From NCBI GenBank assembly GCA_964476375.1, contig CAYYZW010000302.1, forward strand, positions 1-58,242: 58,242 nt of DNA, read 5' to 3'. Within the stretch, counting starts at the first letter, position 1, and each line of letters starts with the position of its first letter. The notes beneath the pieces were generated by a model. That model did no database searches and had not been told where the DNA came from. It worked only from the letters and a program-made list of their open reading frames with translations. Origin of the DNA: SAT2750 sp964476375. GTDB taxonomy: Bacteria > Planctomycetota > Planctomycetia > Pirellulales > Pirellulaceae. Below, piece by piece: positions 43,533 through 52,661 of this stretch. Made by a program: the position numbers and the translations under genes.

Positions 43533-45446
43533 TCAGGGAGCCAGCGCAGCCGGTACCGCACTTCTTTGCAGCTCGAGTTTCCTGGCCAGGTCCTTGTCAT
43601 CCCCTCGCAGCCAGCGGACAAGCATCTCAATCTGGTGATCCGTCAGCGTCTGCGAAAAAGCCGGCATGCGGTCATTGGCCCCATCCTCGTACCCATACAG
43701 CTCCAGGTGGTTCGGATCGCTGATCATCTTCCGGAGCCATGTGGCCGACCCGTAACCGGTCAGCGAGGGTGCCCCGCCCACTTCTTCCTCACGAAAAGTG
43801 TGGCAGTTAATACAACCGAAATCGCCGATGATCAACTCACGTCCCCGCTCCAGCAGGCCGCTTTCCTGGTCTGCCGCATCCAGCTCGACCTGTTCGACCA
43901 GGCTCGCCTCGGCACTGACTGCGGCAATCACCGCCTTCAGGTCGGCCTTTCCCTGGTCCCCCTCGATATAGTCCGGAAGTTCCCCGATCACGTACTCCAC
44001 CATCTGCCCTTCGTGATGACGGGTGGCACCGAAGTAGTCGTGCGAGGCAACCTTCTCCGGATCGAGCAGTTTTTCCAGCCACTGTCGTGAGGCAAACCCG
44101 TAGAGGTTGGGAGCCCCGGTGGGGGGGTCTCCCGTTTTGAATTCTGCCAAGCTGGGACCGGCAATCCCCTCTCCCTGCTCGTCTGTCCAGCCATGGCAAC
44201 TGGCACAGAGACGGCCGAAGATCCGGGGCCCCATTGTCTCCGGATCCTCCTGCTGCAATTTATTGGGCCCTTCCAGGGGAATTCCCTTGTAACGGATCAG
44301 TTCCTTGATCCGTTCGTATTCCCGGTGCCCCGACTTCTTGGCCTCCAGGTAACCGAGCGAGTCCTTGACTCGCTGGTCCGAACGTGGCGCATCGGGGTGC
44401 CAGGTGGCATAGTTGTCCTGCCGAAGAGCCATGTAAGTCAGAACGCTGGCCGCCGTCAAAAGCCCGACCATGAATGCCACGTTCAGTCGGTGGCCATATT
44501 TCCAGTGCGCAATGATCGGCATCAGGAACAGGAATGTGACAACCAGGCCCGGTACCACGATGGCCCCCACGAACTCGCTATGGAACAGCTTGAGGGCCTG
44601 GAACAGGAAGAGGAAATACCATTCTGGCCGGGCCGCATTGTATTCCTCGGTCGGCTCGGCAGGGGCGCCCAGCTCGGCCCCCCCCTCGGCAACAACGACC
44701 CCCACCACCAGTGCCAGCAGAACCAGGCAGCCGATCGCATCCTTGGCAACCTGCTTGGGCCAGAAATATTCATCCGAACGCTTGTCGCTGCTCTCCGCTG
44801 TGATCCCGTGGCGGCGGAACATGAGAATGTGGAGCGCCAGCACGAGCACCATAAGGATCGGCAGAACACCCGCATGGAGGGCAAAGAAACGGGTCAGCGT
44901 GTGATGCCCATAGTCACTTCCACCCACCACCACCGTCTGCACTTCCCCTCCCACGACCGGCGGCAGGGCCGCCAGCTCGGTTGCTACCTTGGTGGCCCAG
45001 TAACCCTTCTGGTCCCAGGGAAGCAGGTAACCGGTCAGGCCAAGACCCAGCGTGATAAGCATCAGCACAAGCCCCAGCCAGAAGTTGATCTCCCGTGGTT
45101 TCTGGTATGCCTTATCGACGATCACCTGGAGCATGTGGATCGGCATCAACACCACCATCGCCTGGGCCATGACATGATGAATCCCCCGCAACAGCCAGCC
45201 ACCGGGCATCACGTTCTGGATGTAATACACGCTGGCCCAGGCATTCTGAGTCCCCGCGCTGTAGCTCATCCAGAGAAAGATCCCGGTTACCACCTGGGTC
45301 ATGAAAGCAAAAACCAGCATGCTGCCGGTGATATAACGCCAGCGGGATCCGCCGGGGATATTCTCGTAAAGCCCCTCTCGGATCGCATCACGAACCCCCG
45401 TCCGTTCGTCGGTCCAGTTCACTAGCCAGTGGATAATCTTCTTCAT
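43533..45446 (-). CDS. Cytochrome b (b6-type) fused to a di-haem cytochrome c
   Basis: A 637-residue core subunit of a bc-type quinol-oxidising complex. The N-terminal ~370 residues are cytochrome b: paired haem ligands in GIHHVMAQAMVVLMPIH and ALHAGVLPILMVLVLALH, the second pair separated by 14 residues as in b6 rather than bc1, and PEWYFLFLFQAL, the quinol-site motif. After the last helix come two CxxCH haem motifs, CASCH (~residue 420) and CINCH (~555), each followed by a Met-containing c-type fold. The complex thus carries cytochromes b and c in one chain. The Rieske gene is upstream; their ends overlap (ATGA). It supports menaquinone-linked respiration. Confidence 0.9.
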   Translation of the reverse strand: MKKIIHWLVNWTDERTGVRDAIREGLYENIPGGSRWRYITGSMLVFAFMTQVVTGIFLWMSYSAGTQNAWASVYYIQNVMPGGWLLRGIHHVMAQAMVVLMPIHMLQVIVDKAYQKPREINFWLGLVLMLITLGLGLTGYLLPWDQKGYWATKVATELAALPPVVGGEVQTVVVGGSDYGHHTLTRFFALHAGVLPILMVLVLALHILMFRRHGITAESSDKRSDEYFWPKQVAKDAIGCLVLLALVVGVVVAEGGAELGAPAEPTEEYNAARPEWYFLFLFQALKLFHSEFVGAIVVPGLVVTFLFLMPIIAHWKYGHRLNVAFMVGLLTAASVLTYMALRQDNYATWHPDAPRSDQRVKDSLGYLEAKKSGHREYERIKELIRYKGIPLEGPNKLQQEDPETMGPRIFGRLCASCHGWTDEQGEGIAGPSLAEFKTGDPPTGAPNLYGFASRQWLEKLLDPEKVASHDYFGATRHHEGQMVEYVIGELPDYIEGDQGKADLKAVIAAVSAEASLVEQVELDAADQESGLLERGRELIIGDFGCINCHTFREEEVGGAPSLTGYGSATWLRKMISDPNHLELYGYEDGANDRMPAFSQTLTDHQIEMLVRWLRGDDKDLARKLELQRSAVPAALAP

Positions 45447-46156
45447 GTTTTCGGTTTCATTTCCTTGCGACCTGTGTAGTAATTCAGATACTTCACCCAG
45501 ACTTCACCGTCCCGTGCGAGCTTGTCCTGGTTGACCTCCAGTTTATCGAGACCTCGAGGGCTGGGATTACTCCGACCGGAGAGATCCATTTTCTTGCCGT
45601 CCTTGTCAAACGAGCTATTGTGACAGGGACAGAGAAAAGCATCGGTGTCGACATTGAAAGCAACGGTGCAGCCGGCGTGAGGACAGGTTGCATGAAACGC
45701 CACCACTCCAGGCTGACCCGGTTCCGCTTTCTGGCGGGAAAGAAAAATTGCCCCAATTGCCTGTCCGGGGATGAAACTCCAGGCATCCACCCGGTCAGCC
45801 ACGATTTCAAAGCGACGGGGCATGCCATCTTCGGGAATTGCCCCAAGGGGTGCCACAAAGTACTCGTCGCTGGCCGCGCCCTCGCCCCCCTCCGACTCGT
45901 AATTGAGCGGGGTCTTTTTTTTCTGGAAAGGACCGACCAGGAAGGTGTAAAGTCCGATCGCCAGGGGGACGATGCCAACGATCCCTCCTGCAACAATCGC
46001 TATCAGGGCCCAGAAGAAGTTGCGGCGGGCGCCCGCCTGCGGCTCGCCCGCGCTCACGGCATTGCCGGGATCGGAGGTGGGCTGCTCTTTCGTCGCCTCG
46101 CTTTCAGACGCCGACTGTTTGTCAACCGGTGACGGATCCATGGGTACATCAACCAT
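45443..46156 (-). CDS. Rieske iron-sulfur protein
   Basis: A 237-residue subunit of the bc complex that accepts electrons from quinol. The cluster ligands are CPHAGC (box 1) and CPCHNSSF (box 2), both complete, with AIFLSRQKAEPG before and DLSGRSNPSPRGLDKLEV after. One transmembrane helix follows a polar N-terminal region of about 45 residues rich in Ser/Glu. ATG 46156 has AAGGA 7 bases upstream; a GTG at 46162 is in frame but has a worse spacing. The stop overlaps the cytochrome b start. The AT-rich stretch at 46320-46350 upstream is a probable promoter region, though no clear pair was defined. Confidence 0.93.
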   Translation of the reverse strand: MVDVPMDPSPVDKQSASESEATKEQPTSDPGNAVSAGEPQAGARRNFFWALIAIVAGGIVGIVPLAIGLYTFLVGPFQKKKTPLNYESEGGEGAASDEYFVAPLGAIPEDGMPRRFEIVADRVDAWSFIPGQAIGAIFLSRQKAEPGQPGVVAFHATCPHAGCTVAFNVDTDAFLCPCHNSSFDKDGKKMDLSGRSNPSPRGLDKLEVNQDKLARDGEVWVKYLNYYTGRKEMKPKT

Positions 46157-46364
46157 CAGCACTTCCTTTTCTGGCCTGGCGAACTACCGGATGCTCCCCG
46201 GATATTCCATCGAGGAATCTCCGGTCGTGAGTACCATAGTCCCCAGGTCCAGTCGCTGCAAAAAAGGTGGGACAAATAGGGGTGGGGGGCAACGCTGCGA
46301 GGATTGGCCCTCCTTGCCCAATCAAAAATTAATTTAACAGACAAAAAATCAACAGCAGTGGGAA

Positions 46365-47345
46365 TTATGCCAAGCGAGATCCCACGGCGTCAAGAACACG
46401 GCGCCGGGCATCCTCGAATCCACCTTCCACGGAGCCGCCCGCTGCGGCCTGGTGACCACCACCATTAAATTCAGCCGCCACCTCACTGCAATCCATCTTG
46501 CAACGGCTGCGAAAGCTCACCTTGTAGACATCCGGCTTTTGTTCCACCAGGATGACTGCCGCCTGGGTTCCCTGGATGGTCAGCGAGAGATTGACCAGGT
46601 CCTCCGTGTCACTTGCCAGGGCACCTGTCTCTTCGAAATCCGCGAGACGGATATGAGTATAAGCCAGGGCGCCGTCACACTCGGTGCGGACCCGTGCAAG
46701 GACCAGGCCTCTCAAGTTCAATCGGGCCAGGGTTTCCTGCTCGTAAAGGTGACCATAGATATCTGCCGGGCTGGCTCCCGCCTCGGTCAGCCGGCCGGCA
46801 ACCTGGTAGGTGCGGCTATGGGTGGAGGGAAAACGGAACCAGCCGGTGTCTGTGGCAATCGCTGCAAACAGTGGCGTGGCAGACGCCTTCGTGAGCGGCA
46901 GCCCCAGTGCGTCCGATGCCTCGACCACCAGGACCCCGGTCGCCTCCGCTGAAACATCCTTCAACTCGGTGGCTCCCAGGTCGTCTCCACTCTTGTGATG
47001 ATCCAGTACGACACGGATGGCAGAGGTTCCACGAACCACGTCGGCCATGTCCCCCAGCTGGACCCAGGCGCTTGTATCGAGCACCATCAGCACATCGACA
47101 TCCGCCGAGGGATCCTCCTCCAGGTCCTCGATGGTCTCGATCCGGTCTCCCGGGTCAAGGAAGGCAAGGTTGGGAGGCGTGCGGTGACCATTGACGATCC
47201 GCACCTCTTTGCCAGCCGCCTCCAGGACAGCAGCCATACCCAGCTCACTTCCCAGGGCGTCACAATCGGGACGGATATGGCTGGTAAGAAGAAAACGCTG
47301 GTTGTTTTCCACCAGTGCGACAAAAAGGGGCCAGTCTATTGCCAT
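46365..47345 (-). CDS. nrnA: DHH-family oligoribonuclease / pAp phosphatase
   Basis: A 326-residue DHH/DHHA1 phosphoesterase of the NrnA type, which degrades nanoRNAs and removes the phosphate from pAp. The DHH domain motifs are SHIRPDCDALGSELG (residues ~22-36), VLMVLDTS, LDHHKSGD, AEATGVLV and IATDTGWFRF; the C-terminal DHHA1 domain has CSEVAAEFNGGGHQAAAGGSV. All expected Asp/His metal ligands are kept. The start ATG 47345 has GAGG at 7-base spacing. It is 16 bases after the ribF stop, and both probably belong to a transcript with nnrD and larB. Confidence 0.9.
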   Translation of the reverse strand: MAIDWPLFVALVENNQRFLLTSHIRPDCDALGSELGMAAVLEAAGKEVRIVNGHRTPPNLAFLDPGDRIETIEDLEEDPSADVDVLMVLDTSAWVQLGDMADVVRGTSAIRVVLDHHKSGDDLGATELKDVSAEATGVLVVEASDALGLPLTKASATPLFAAIATDTGWFRFPSTHSRTYQVAGRLTEAGASPADIYGHLYEQETLARLNLRGLVLARVRTECDGALAYTHIRLADFEETGALASDTEDLVNLSLTIQGTQAAVILVEQKPDVYKVSFRSRCKMDCSEVAAEFNGGGHQAAAGGSVEGGFEDARRRVLDAVGSRLA

Positions 47346-47361
47346 CGAAACCTCGACTCGT

Positions 47362-48306
47362 CTATTTATTTAAATTTCCTGAAACCGCTCCAGCCACCTC
47401 GCGGACCTGCTGGACATCCTCTTCGATCTGTAAACGGAGTTGCCCTGGATCTTCAAATCGACGCACATCTCGCAGACGTGTGAGCAGCTCAATTTCTATC
47501 ATCTCGCCATAACGGCTTCCTGAAAACCCAACCAGGTGAACTTCAAACTTGGCGGCCGGGTCTTCAAATGTCGGGTTGCCACCAATATTCACGGCAGCCG
47601 GCCACGATTTACCGTCAATATATCCGCAACCGGCGTAAACTCCATCGGCCGGCAGCAATGTCATCAGCTCTCCAAGATTCGCCGTGGGAAACCCCAGCTC
47701 CTGTCCACGGCCCGCTCCCGGCTGGATCCTTCCCCGCACACGATAGGGACGGGTCAGCATGCCATTGACCGTTTCCAGGTCTCCCCTGCTGACAAGCCGC
47801 CGCAGTCGACTGCTGGAAACAACCTCTCCATCCAGTTCCACCGGCTGCACCAGTTCCAGCTGCACCTGGTGTTGGCAGCAGAGTGTTTCGAGTTTTTCGA
47901 TCGTCCCCTCCCGGTTCCGACCAAAAGAAAAATTCGTACCCTCGACAATAACCCGGGCATCCAGGCCAGACAGGACAATGGTCTCGAAGAACGTCTCGGC
48001 CGAGAGTTCCAGTAGCTGCTTGTCCGTCGGGTAGACAATCACCACGTCGACTCCCAGCTGTTCCAGCAGTTCCAGCTTGCGGTCCACTGTGACCAGCCGC
48101 TCGGAGACCTGCTGGGGACGCAGCACGCTGGCAGGGTGAGGTTCGAACGTAAACACGACCGATGGCCCCTGCAGCAACGCCGCCTGGGCCACCAGGCGGC
48201 TGATAATCCGTGCATGTCCGAGGTGCACGCCATCAAAGTTCCCGATTGCCAGGGATCCAGAGCGGTCGATATCTGCCAGCTCGTCGATCTGTCTGATTCT
48301 CTTCAT
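47362..48306 (-). CDS. ribF: Bifunctional riboflavin kinase / FAD synthetase
   Basis: Makes FMN from riboflavin and FAD from FMN. The N-terminal FAD synthetase domain shows GNFDGVHLGHARII (HxGH class), FTFEPHPASVL and NFSFGRNREGT; the C-terminal riboflavin kinase domain has GRGQELGFPTANL, DGVYAGCGYIDG, AAVNIGGNPTF and FEVHLVGFSG. The 314 residues are the usual length. It sits upstream of nrnA (16 bases) and about 100 bases downstream of nnrD on the same strand, forming a cofactor-oriented gene group. The start ATG 48306 lacks a strong Shine-Dalgarno site. Confidence 0.95.
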   Translation of the reverse strand: MKRIRQIDELADIDRSGSLAIGNFDGVHLGHARIISRLVAQAALLQGPSVVFTFEPHPASVLRPQQVSERLVTVDRKLELLEQLGVDVVIVYPTDKQLLELSAETFFETIVLSGLDARVIVEGTNFSFGRNREGTIEKLETLCCQHQVQLELVQPVELDGEVVSSSRLRRLVSRGDLETVNGMLTRPYRVRGRIQPGAGRGQELGFPTANLGELMTLLPADGVYAGCGYIDGKSWPAAVNIGGNPTFEDPAAKFEVHLVGFSGSRYGEMIEIELLTRLRDVRRFEDPGQLRLQIEEDVQQVREVAGAVSGNLNK

Positions 48307-48405
48307 CCGGTTCAGACCGCCAATCCTGTCGTTTCACTCCACACTGCCCGGGGGACGACACCGGTACCGGCAGGAGAATCGGCCATTATCGAGCCGCCCG
48401 GGATT

Positions 48406-49287
48406 TTATACAACTCCCTCGTCGCCCGCTCCGTCACCACTTTCCTGGAGATAGTGCACGAAGGCAGGACCGAGAAAATCAACCAGATCACTGGCAATCA
48501 GCGCCTGTTCACCCAGCCTGCTGGCCGCCAGGTCACCGGCCAGGCCGTGCAGGTAGACAGCCAGCCGGGCCGCCGCCAGGGGCTCCAGTCCCTGGCACAC
48601 CAGGGCCACCAGGAGACCGGTAAGCACATCCCCGCTCCCCCCGGTCGCCATTCCGGGATTGCCACTGGTATTGTGAAAAGAATGTTCGCCATCGGTCACC
48701 AGGCTGTGGTGCCCCTTGAGTACCAGCACGGACTGCTGGCGGGAGGCCCAGTCCACCGCCGCCGTCTCGAGCGCCTCGCGCGACGCCGGGTCGCTGCCCA
48801 GGAGCCTGCGAAACTCGCCCGCATGAGGAGTAAAAATGCGTGGCCCCGCTCCCGGCAGGATGCCAGGCTGCTCACCCAGCAGATAAAGGGCATCGGCATC
48901 GAGGACCAGCGGGGTGCGCAGCTGCTGATGGAGCTGCAGGACAAGCTGGCCGGCCGGCTCTCCCCGGCCCAGCCCGGGGCCCAGTCCGACACAGTCATAT
49001 TCATCCAGACGGGCTTCCAGCCCTGCCAGGGCCCCGGGACCGACTTCTCCCCGGCTCTCCTCCGGCAGGCCGATGGTCATGTAACTTGGCTCGTACCCGG
49101 CAACCGTCTGCTGAATCCCCACTGGAACCGCCAGGGTCACCAGGCCACTTCCCCCACGGAGGGCTGCCATCCCCGCCAGCGAAATCGCTCCGGGCATACC
49201 CCGCGACCCTCCCACCAGCAGGGCCCGACCGAAATCTCCCTTGTGGGAGTCCCGTGGACGTGGCTCCAGAGGTGGGAACGGGATCAC
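48406..49287 (-). CDS. nnrD: ADP-dependent NAD(P)H-hydrate dehydratase (NnrD-type)
   Basis: Repairs hydrated NAD(P)H. The 293-residue protein belongs to the ribokinase-like carbohydrate-kinase family: HKGDFGRALLVGGSRGMPGA at residues ~15-34, GLGPGLGRG near 98-106, PLVLDADALYLL, FTPHAGEFRRLLG, VLVLKGHHSLVTDG and the diagnostic NPGMATGGSGDVLTGLL (about 217-233). No NnrE epimerase domain is fused. GTG 49287 overlaps the larB stop (GTGA), so translation is probably coupled. The C-terminus is variable and Gly/Asp-rich. Confidence 0.93.
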   Translation of the reverse strand: MIPFPPLEPRPRDSHKGDFGRALLVGGSRGMPGAISLAGMAALRGGSGLVTLAVPVGIQQTVAGYEPSYMTIGLPEESRGEVGPGALAGLEARLDEYDCVGLGPGLGRGEPAGQLVLQLHQQLRTPLVLDADALYLLGEQPGILPGAGPRIFTPHAGEFRRLLGSDPASREALETAAVDWASRQQSVLVLKGHHSLVTDGEHSFHNTSGNPGMATGGSGDVLTGLLVALVCQGLEPLAAARLAVYLHGLAGDLAASRLGEQALIASDLVDFLGPAFVHYLQESGDGAGDEGVV

Positions 49288-50063
49288 TTTGGATCATCCT
49301 CTCGGGAAGACCGCCTGAGAATCGTACCGGCCACGTAGCCTGCCTTGAAGCCGGCATCGATGTTGACCACGGTAACATTGGACGCACAGCTGTTGAGCAT
49401 TCCCAGCAGGGCAGCGACTCCTCCGAAACTCGCCCCATAACCGATACTCGTGGGAACGGCGATAACCGGACAGTCGACGTGACCACCGACGACGCTTGGC
49501 AAGGCTCCTTCCAGTCCCGCCACCACAATAACCACATCCGCAGCGCGTAAAACATCCAGGTGCTGCACGAGTCGTTGCGGCCCGGCAACACCCACGTCCT
49601 GGACAAGCATGGTCTCGGCGCCCATCCAGCCAAGCGTCTCACGAACCTCCTCGGCAACCGCAAGATCACTCGTGCCGGCGGTAACAATAGCAACCTGGCC
49701 GGGAAGGGAAGGGGCCGGGCCGGCAGAACGAATCCGCATCGTCCGGGCCAGGGGGTTGTAATCGGCGGCGGGAAATTGGCGGCACAGCTCCTCTCCCTTC
49801 TCCTGTCCGACACGTGTTGCCAGGACATCCTGGTCCGCCTCCAGGAGCGACATAAAAGCATGTGCCAGGGCAGCAGGGGACTTGTTCTCCCCGAAAATCA
49901 CTTCAGGAAAACCACAACGATTCTGGCGGTCCAGGTCCAGCGACAGGCTCGCCTGCTCCGCTGTCTGTGCAACCTCTGACTCCAGCGCATCGACCAGCGA
50001 CTGGACCGATATTTTTCCCGCTTGCAGCTCCCGCGCAAGCTGTTCAAGCTGTTCACGATTCAT
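49284..50063 (-). CDS. larB: LarB-type pyridinium carboxylase (nickel-pincer cofactor)
   Basis: A 259-residue protein related to AIR carboxylase PurE; LarB carboxylates and hydrolyses nicotinic acid adenine dinucleotide to start synthesis of the nickel-pincer nucleotide. Visible motifs are GFPEVIFGENKSP, VAIVTAGTSDLAVAEE (PurE-like), and VVAGLEGALPSVVGGHVDCPVIAVPTSIGYGASFGGVAALLGML. ATG 50063 has a GGGGA site 7 bases upstream and yields the normal family length; the open frame runs further but is not gene-like. The partners LarC and LarE are not in this window. It is the first gene of the larB-nnrD-ribF-nrnA run. Confidence 0.88.
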   Translation of the reverse strand: MNREQLEQLARELQAGKISVQSLVDALESEVAQTAEQASLSLDLDRQNRCGFPEVIFGENKSPAALAHAFMSLLEADQDVLATRVGQEKGEELCRQFPAADYNPLARTMRIRSAGPAPSLPGQVAIVTAGTSDLAVAEEVRETLGWMGAETMLVQDVGVAGPQRLVQHLDVLRAADVVIVVAGLEGALPSVVGGHVDCPVIAVPTSIGYGASFGGVAALLGMLNSCASNVTVVNIDAGFKAGYVAGTILRRSSREDDPK

Positions 50064-50231
50064 CGAGATCCCCTTTCCTGCTATCCTAATCCCATCCATG
50101 GCCTGTTGACAGGGTGAACGTCGGCCAGGCACCCTGTGTACCGCACACGGTACCTGGACCACCACAACCACGTTCCCTTCCTCCATCGAGGGCAGCTGGA
50201 ATTGAGCGAGAAATTTGACCGTGAGCTGCGG

Positions 50232-51326
50232 ATGTCCTGTTTCCTTCCCTCCCTGGAGGGCGGAGGAGCTGAACGGGTGGTGGTCAACCTGCTGCGAGGA
50301 CTGGCGGAGCGGAACGTCCAGGCAGAACTCATCCTGGCATCCGCCCACGGGGCTTACCTGGACCAGGTTCCCCGGCAGGTGAAGGTCGTGGACCTGGGAG
50401 TCAAGCACGTGCGGCAGGCAATCTGGCCACTCCGCCGCCTGATCAAGGAAAAGCCGCCAGAGATCCTGATCTCCCACCTGAGCCATGCCAACCTGGCAGC
50501 GATCCTTGCCCTGCGACCACTGAAAATCCCGACCCGCCTGCTGCTGGTAGAGCACCTGACCATGTCCGCATACCAGGGGACCAGCGTCAAGGACCACCTG
50601 ATTCAACCCCTGGCCCGCTGGTTGTTCAAGTCTGCCGATGCCGTGGCGGCGGTTTCAGAGGGTGCCGCTCGGGACCTGGAAAAACAGCTCCGCATGCCCC
50701 CTGAATCCGTGCACGTGCTTTACAACCCGGTGGTCGATGAATTACTCCGACAGAAGTGCCAGGAACCGCTCTCTCACCCATGGGCCGCTGAATCGAAAAA
50801 GCCATTGATTGTCGGCATGGGACGTCTCACAGCGCAAAAGGACTTTGGCACGCTGATCCGGGCTTTTGCCCGGATGGCGAATCCTGCTGACAGCCGGCTT
50901 GTCATCCTGGGAGAGGGGGAAGACCGGCCGGCGCTGGAAGAGCTGGTGCAGCAGCTGAAACTCGAGGACCAGGTTCTCCTGCCGGGATTCGTGGAGAATC
51001 CTTATGCCTGGCTCAGCAGGGCACGGCTGTTTGTCCTTTCCTCGCGGTGGGAAGCCCTGCCAACAGTACTCATCGAGGCACTGGCATGTGGGGTTCCGGT
51101 GATTGCCACCGATTGCCCCAGCGGTCCGGCGGAGATTCTCGAGAATGGCCGCTGGGGATCTCTCGTCCCGCTCCAGGATGAAGGGGCACTTGCGGCGGCA
51201 ATGGAACAGGGACTGGAAAGGCCCGTGGAGAAAGAACAACTTCAGACGCGGGCCGCAGATTTTTCCGTGGACCGTGCTGTCGACGGTTACCTGGACCTGC
51301 TCCAGAAAATGCTGATCACCCCCTGA
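50232..51326 (+). CDS. Family 4 glycosyltransferase
   Basis: A 364-residue GT-B glycosyltransferase. LPSLEGGGAERVVVNLLRGL is the typical N-terminal start of the domain, and the C-terminal half has VGMGRLTAQKDFGTLIRAF, LVILGEGEDRPALEEL, LPGFVENPYAWLSRARLFVLSSRWEALPTVLIEALACGVPVIATDCPSGPAEIL, which contains the EALACGVP...E-x7-E nucleotide-sugar site. It transfers a sugar, probably to a cell-surface polysaccharide, but acceptor and donor are unknown. The start is uncertain: ATG 50232 is chosen by homology position, TTG 50202 or GTG 50136 are possible. It diverges from larB. Confidence 0.85.
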   Translation: MSCFLPSLEGGGAERVVVNLLRGLAERNVQAELILASAHGAYLDQVPRQVKVVDLGVKHVRQAIWPLRRLIKEKPPEILISHLSHANLAAILALRPLKIPTRLLLVEHLTMSAYQGTSVKDHLIQPLARWLFKSADAVAAVSEGAARDLEKQLRMPPESVHVLYNPVVDELLRQKCQEPLSHPWAAESKKPLIVGMGRLTAQKDFGTLIRAFARMANPADSRLVILGEGEDRPALEELVQQLKLEDQVLLPGFVENPYAWLSRARLFVLSSRWEALPTVLIEALACGVPVIATDCPSGPAEILENGRWGSLVPLQDEGALAAAMEQGLERPVEKEQLQTRAADFSVDRAVDGYLDLLQKMLITP

Positions 51327-51426
51327 CGGGTTGCCGGTCCAGCGACACCAAAGCACAATAGAAGCCTGGTCACGATGCGGGATCGCGGCCATCCATCCTT
51401 CCCCTCTTGATGAGAATAACCAGATC

Positions 51427-52641
51427 ATGCCCAGCTGTGTACTCGCCTATTCCGGTGGCCTGGATACGTCCGTGATCCTGGGCTGGCTGATGGACCAGGG
51501 CTACGAGGTCCATTGCGTCTACGTCGACCTGGGCCAGCCCTGTGAGGATCGTGATGCCATCCTGCAGAAGGCCAGGGATATCGGTGCCGCAAGCTCCCGC
51601 ATTATCGATGCCAGGGAGGAGCTCTGCCGTGACTTCGCCTTCCCGGTACTCCAGTGGCAGGCCCGCTACGAAACAAGCTACCTGCTGGGCACTTCTATCG
51701 CCCGGCCCCTGATCTCCAAGGTATGCCTGCAGGTTGCCCGGGAAGTGGGCGCCGATGCCTATGCCCACGGGGCCACGGGCAAGGGGAATGACCAGTGCCG
51801 ATTCCAGCTCGCCGCCGAGGCACTCGATCCGGCAGTCAAGTTAATCGCTCCCTGGCGGATGGCCTCCTTCCGGAAACTGTTTGCAGGACGCAGCGAGATG
51901 ATCGCCTACTGCGAGGAAAAGAACATCCCGATCAAGGCGTCCGTAGACAAGCCCTACAGCTCCGATGAAAACTGCCTCCATATCAGTTACGAGGCAGGGC
52001 AACTGGAAGCACTTGACGTCAACGGTGTGGAACTTGTGGAATTCGGCATGACCGTTTCTCCGCAGCAGGCCCCGGACGAAGTGGAAGCGGTAACGATCCA
52101 GTTTCAAAAAGGCATCCCCACGGCGGTCAATGGCCAGTCCTGCAGCCCTCTGGAGGTTGTCGAGCACCTTAACCAGGTTGGTGGCCGAAACGGAATCGGA
52201 CGAATCGACATGGTGGAGAACCGCTTTGTCGGCATGAAGAGCAGGGGGGTCTACGAGTCCCCGGGAATGAGCATTCTCTACCAGGCACTGCTGGTGATCG
52301 AGCAACTGACACTCGATCGTGACCTGGTCCACCTGCGTGACCGACTGGCTCCCGAAGTCGCCGAACTGGTCTACTACGGGTACTGGTACACGCCACGCAT
52401 GGATGCCCTGCTTGCTTTCATCCGGCAGGCAAGCGAACCGGTGACTGGAGAAGTCACGCTCCATCTCTACAAGGGAAACATCATGGTCGCCGCGCGGAGC
52501 AGCCCCAACAGCCTTTACGACGAGGGGATTGCCACGATGGAAGGTGGCGGCTCCTACAACCAGGATGACGCCGAGGGCTTCCTGCGCATCCAGGGCCTCC
52601 CCAGCCGCGTCCAGGGCCGGATCACCCCGCGGGAATACTAA
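51427..52641 (+). CDS. argG: Argininosuccinate synthase
   Basis: Joins citrulline and aspartate using ATP in arginine synthesis. ATG 51427 gives PSCVLAYSGGLDTSVILGWL, with the ATP-binding SGGLDTS at residues ~10-16. Downstream are YAHGATGKGNDQCRF, APWRMASFRKLFAGRSEMIAYCEE, KPYSSDENCLHISYEAG, GRNGIGRIDMVENRFVGMKSRGVYESPG and YYGYWYTPRMDALL, all family hallmarks. The 404 residues match. An upstream in-frame extension to 51331 has no support. argH and other arg genes are not in the window. It converges on the small lipoprotein. Confidence 0.97.
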   Translation: MPSCVLAYSGGLDTSVILGWLMDQGYEVHCVYVDLGQPCEDRDAILQKARDIGAASSRIIDAREELCRDFAFPVLQWQARYETSYLLGTSIARPLISKVCLQVAREVGADAYAHGATGKGNDQCRFQLAAEALDPAVKLIAPWRMASFRKLFAGRSEMIAYCEEKNIPIKASVDKPYSSDENCLHISYEAGQLEALDVNGVELVEFGMTVSPQQAPDEVEAVTIQFQKGIPTAVNGQSCSPLEVVEHLNQVGGRNGIGRIDMVENRFVGMKSRGVYESPGMSILYQALLVIEQLTLDRDLVHLRDRLAPEVAELVYYGYWYTPRMDALLAFIRQASEPVTGEVTLHLYKGNIMVAARSSPNSLYDEGIATMEGGGSYNQDDAEGFLRIQGLPSRVQGRITPREY

Positions 52642-52661
52642 TCGCCCGGCAGCGACTAACG

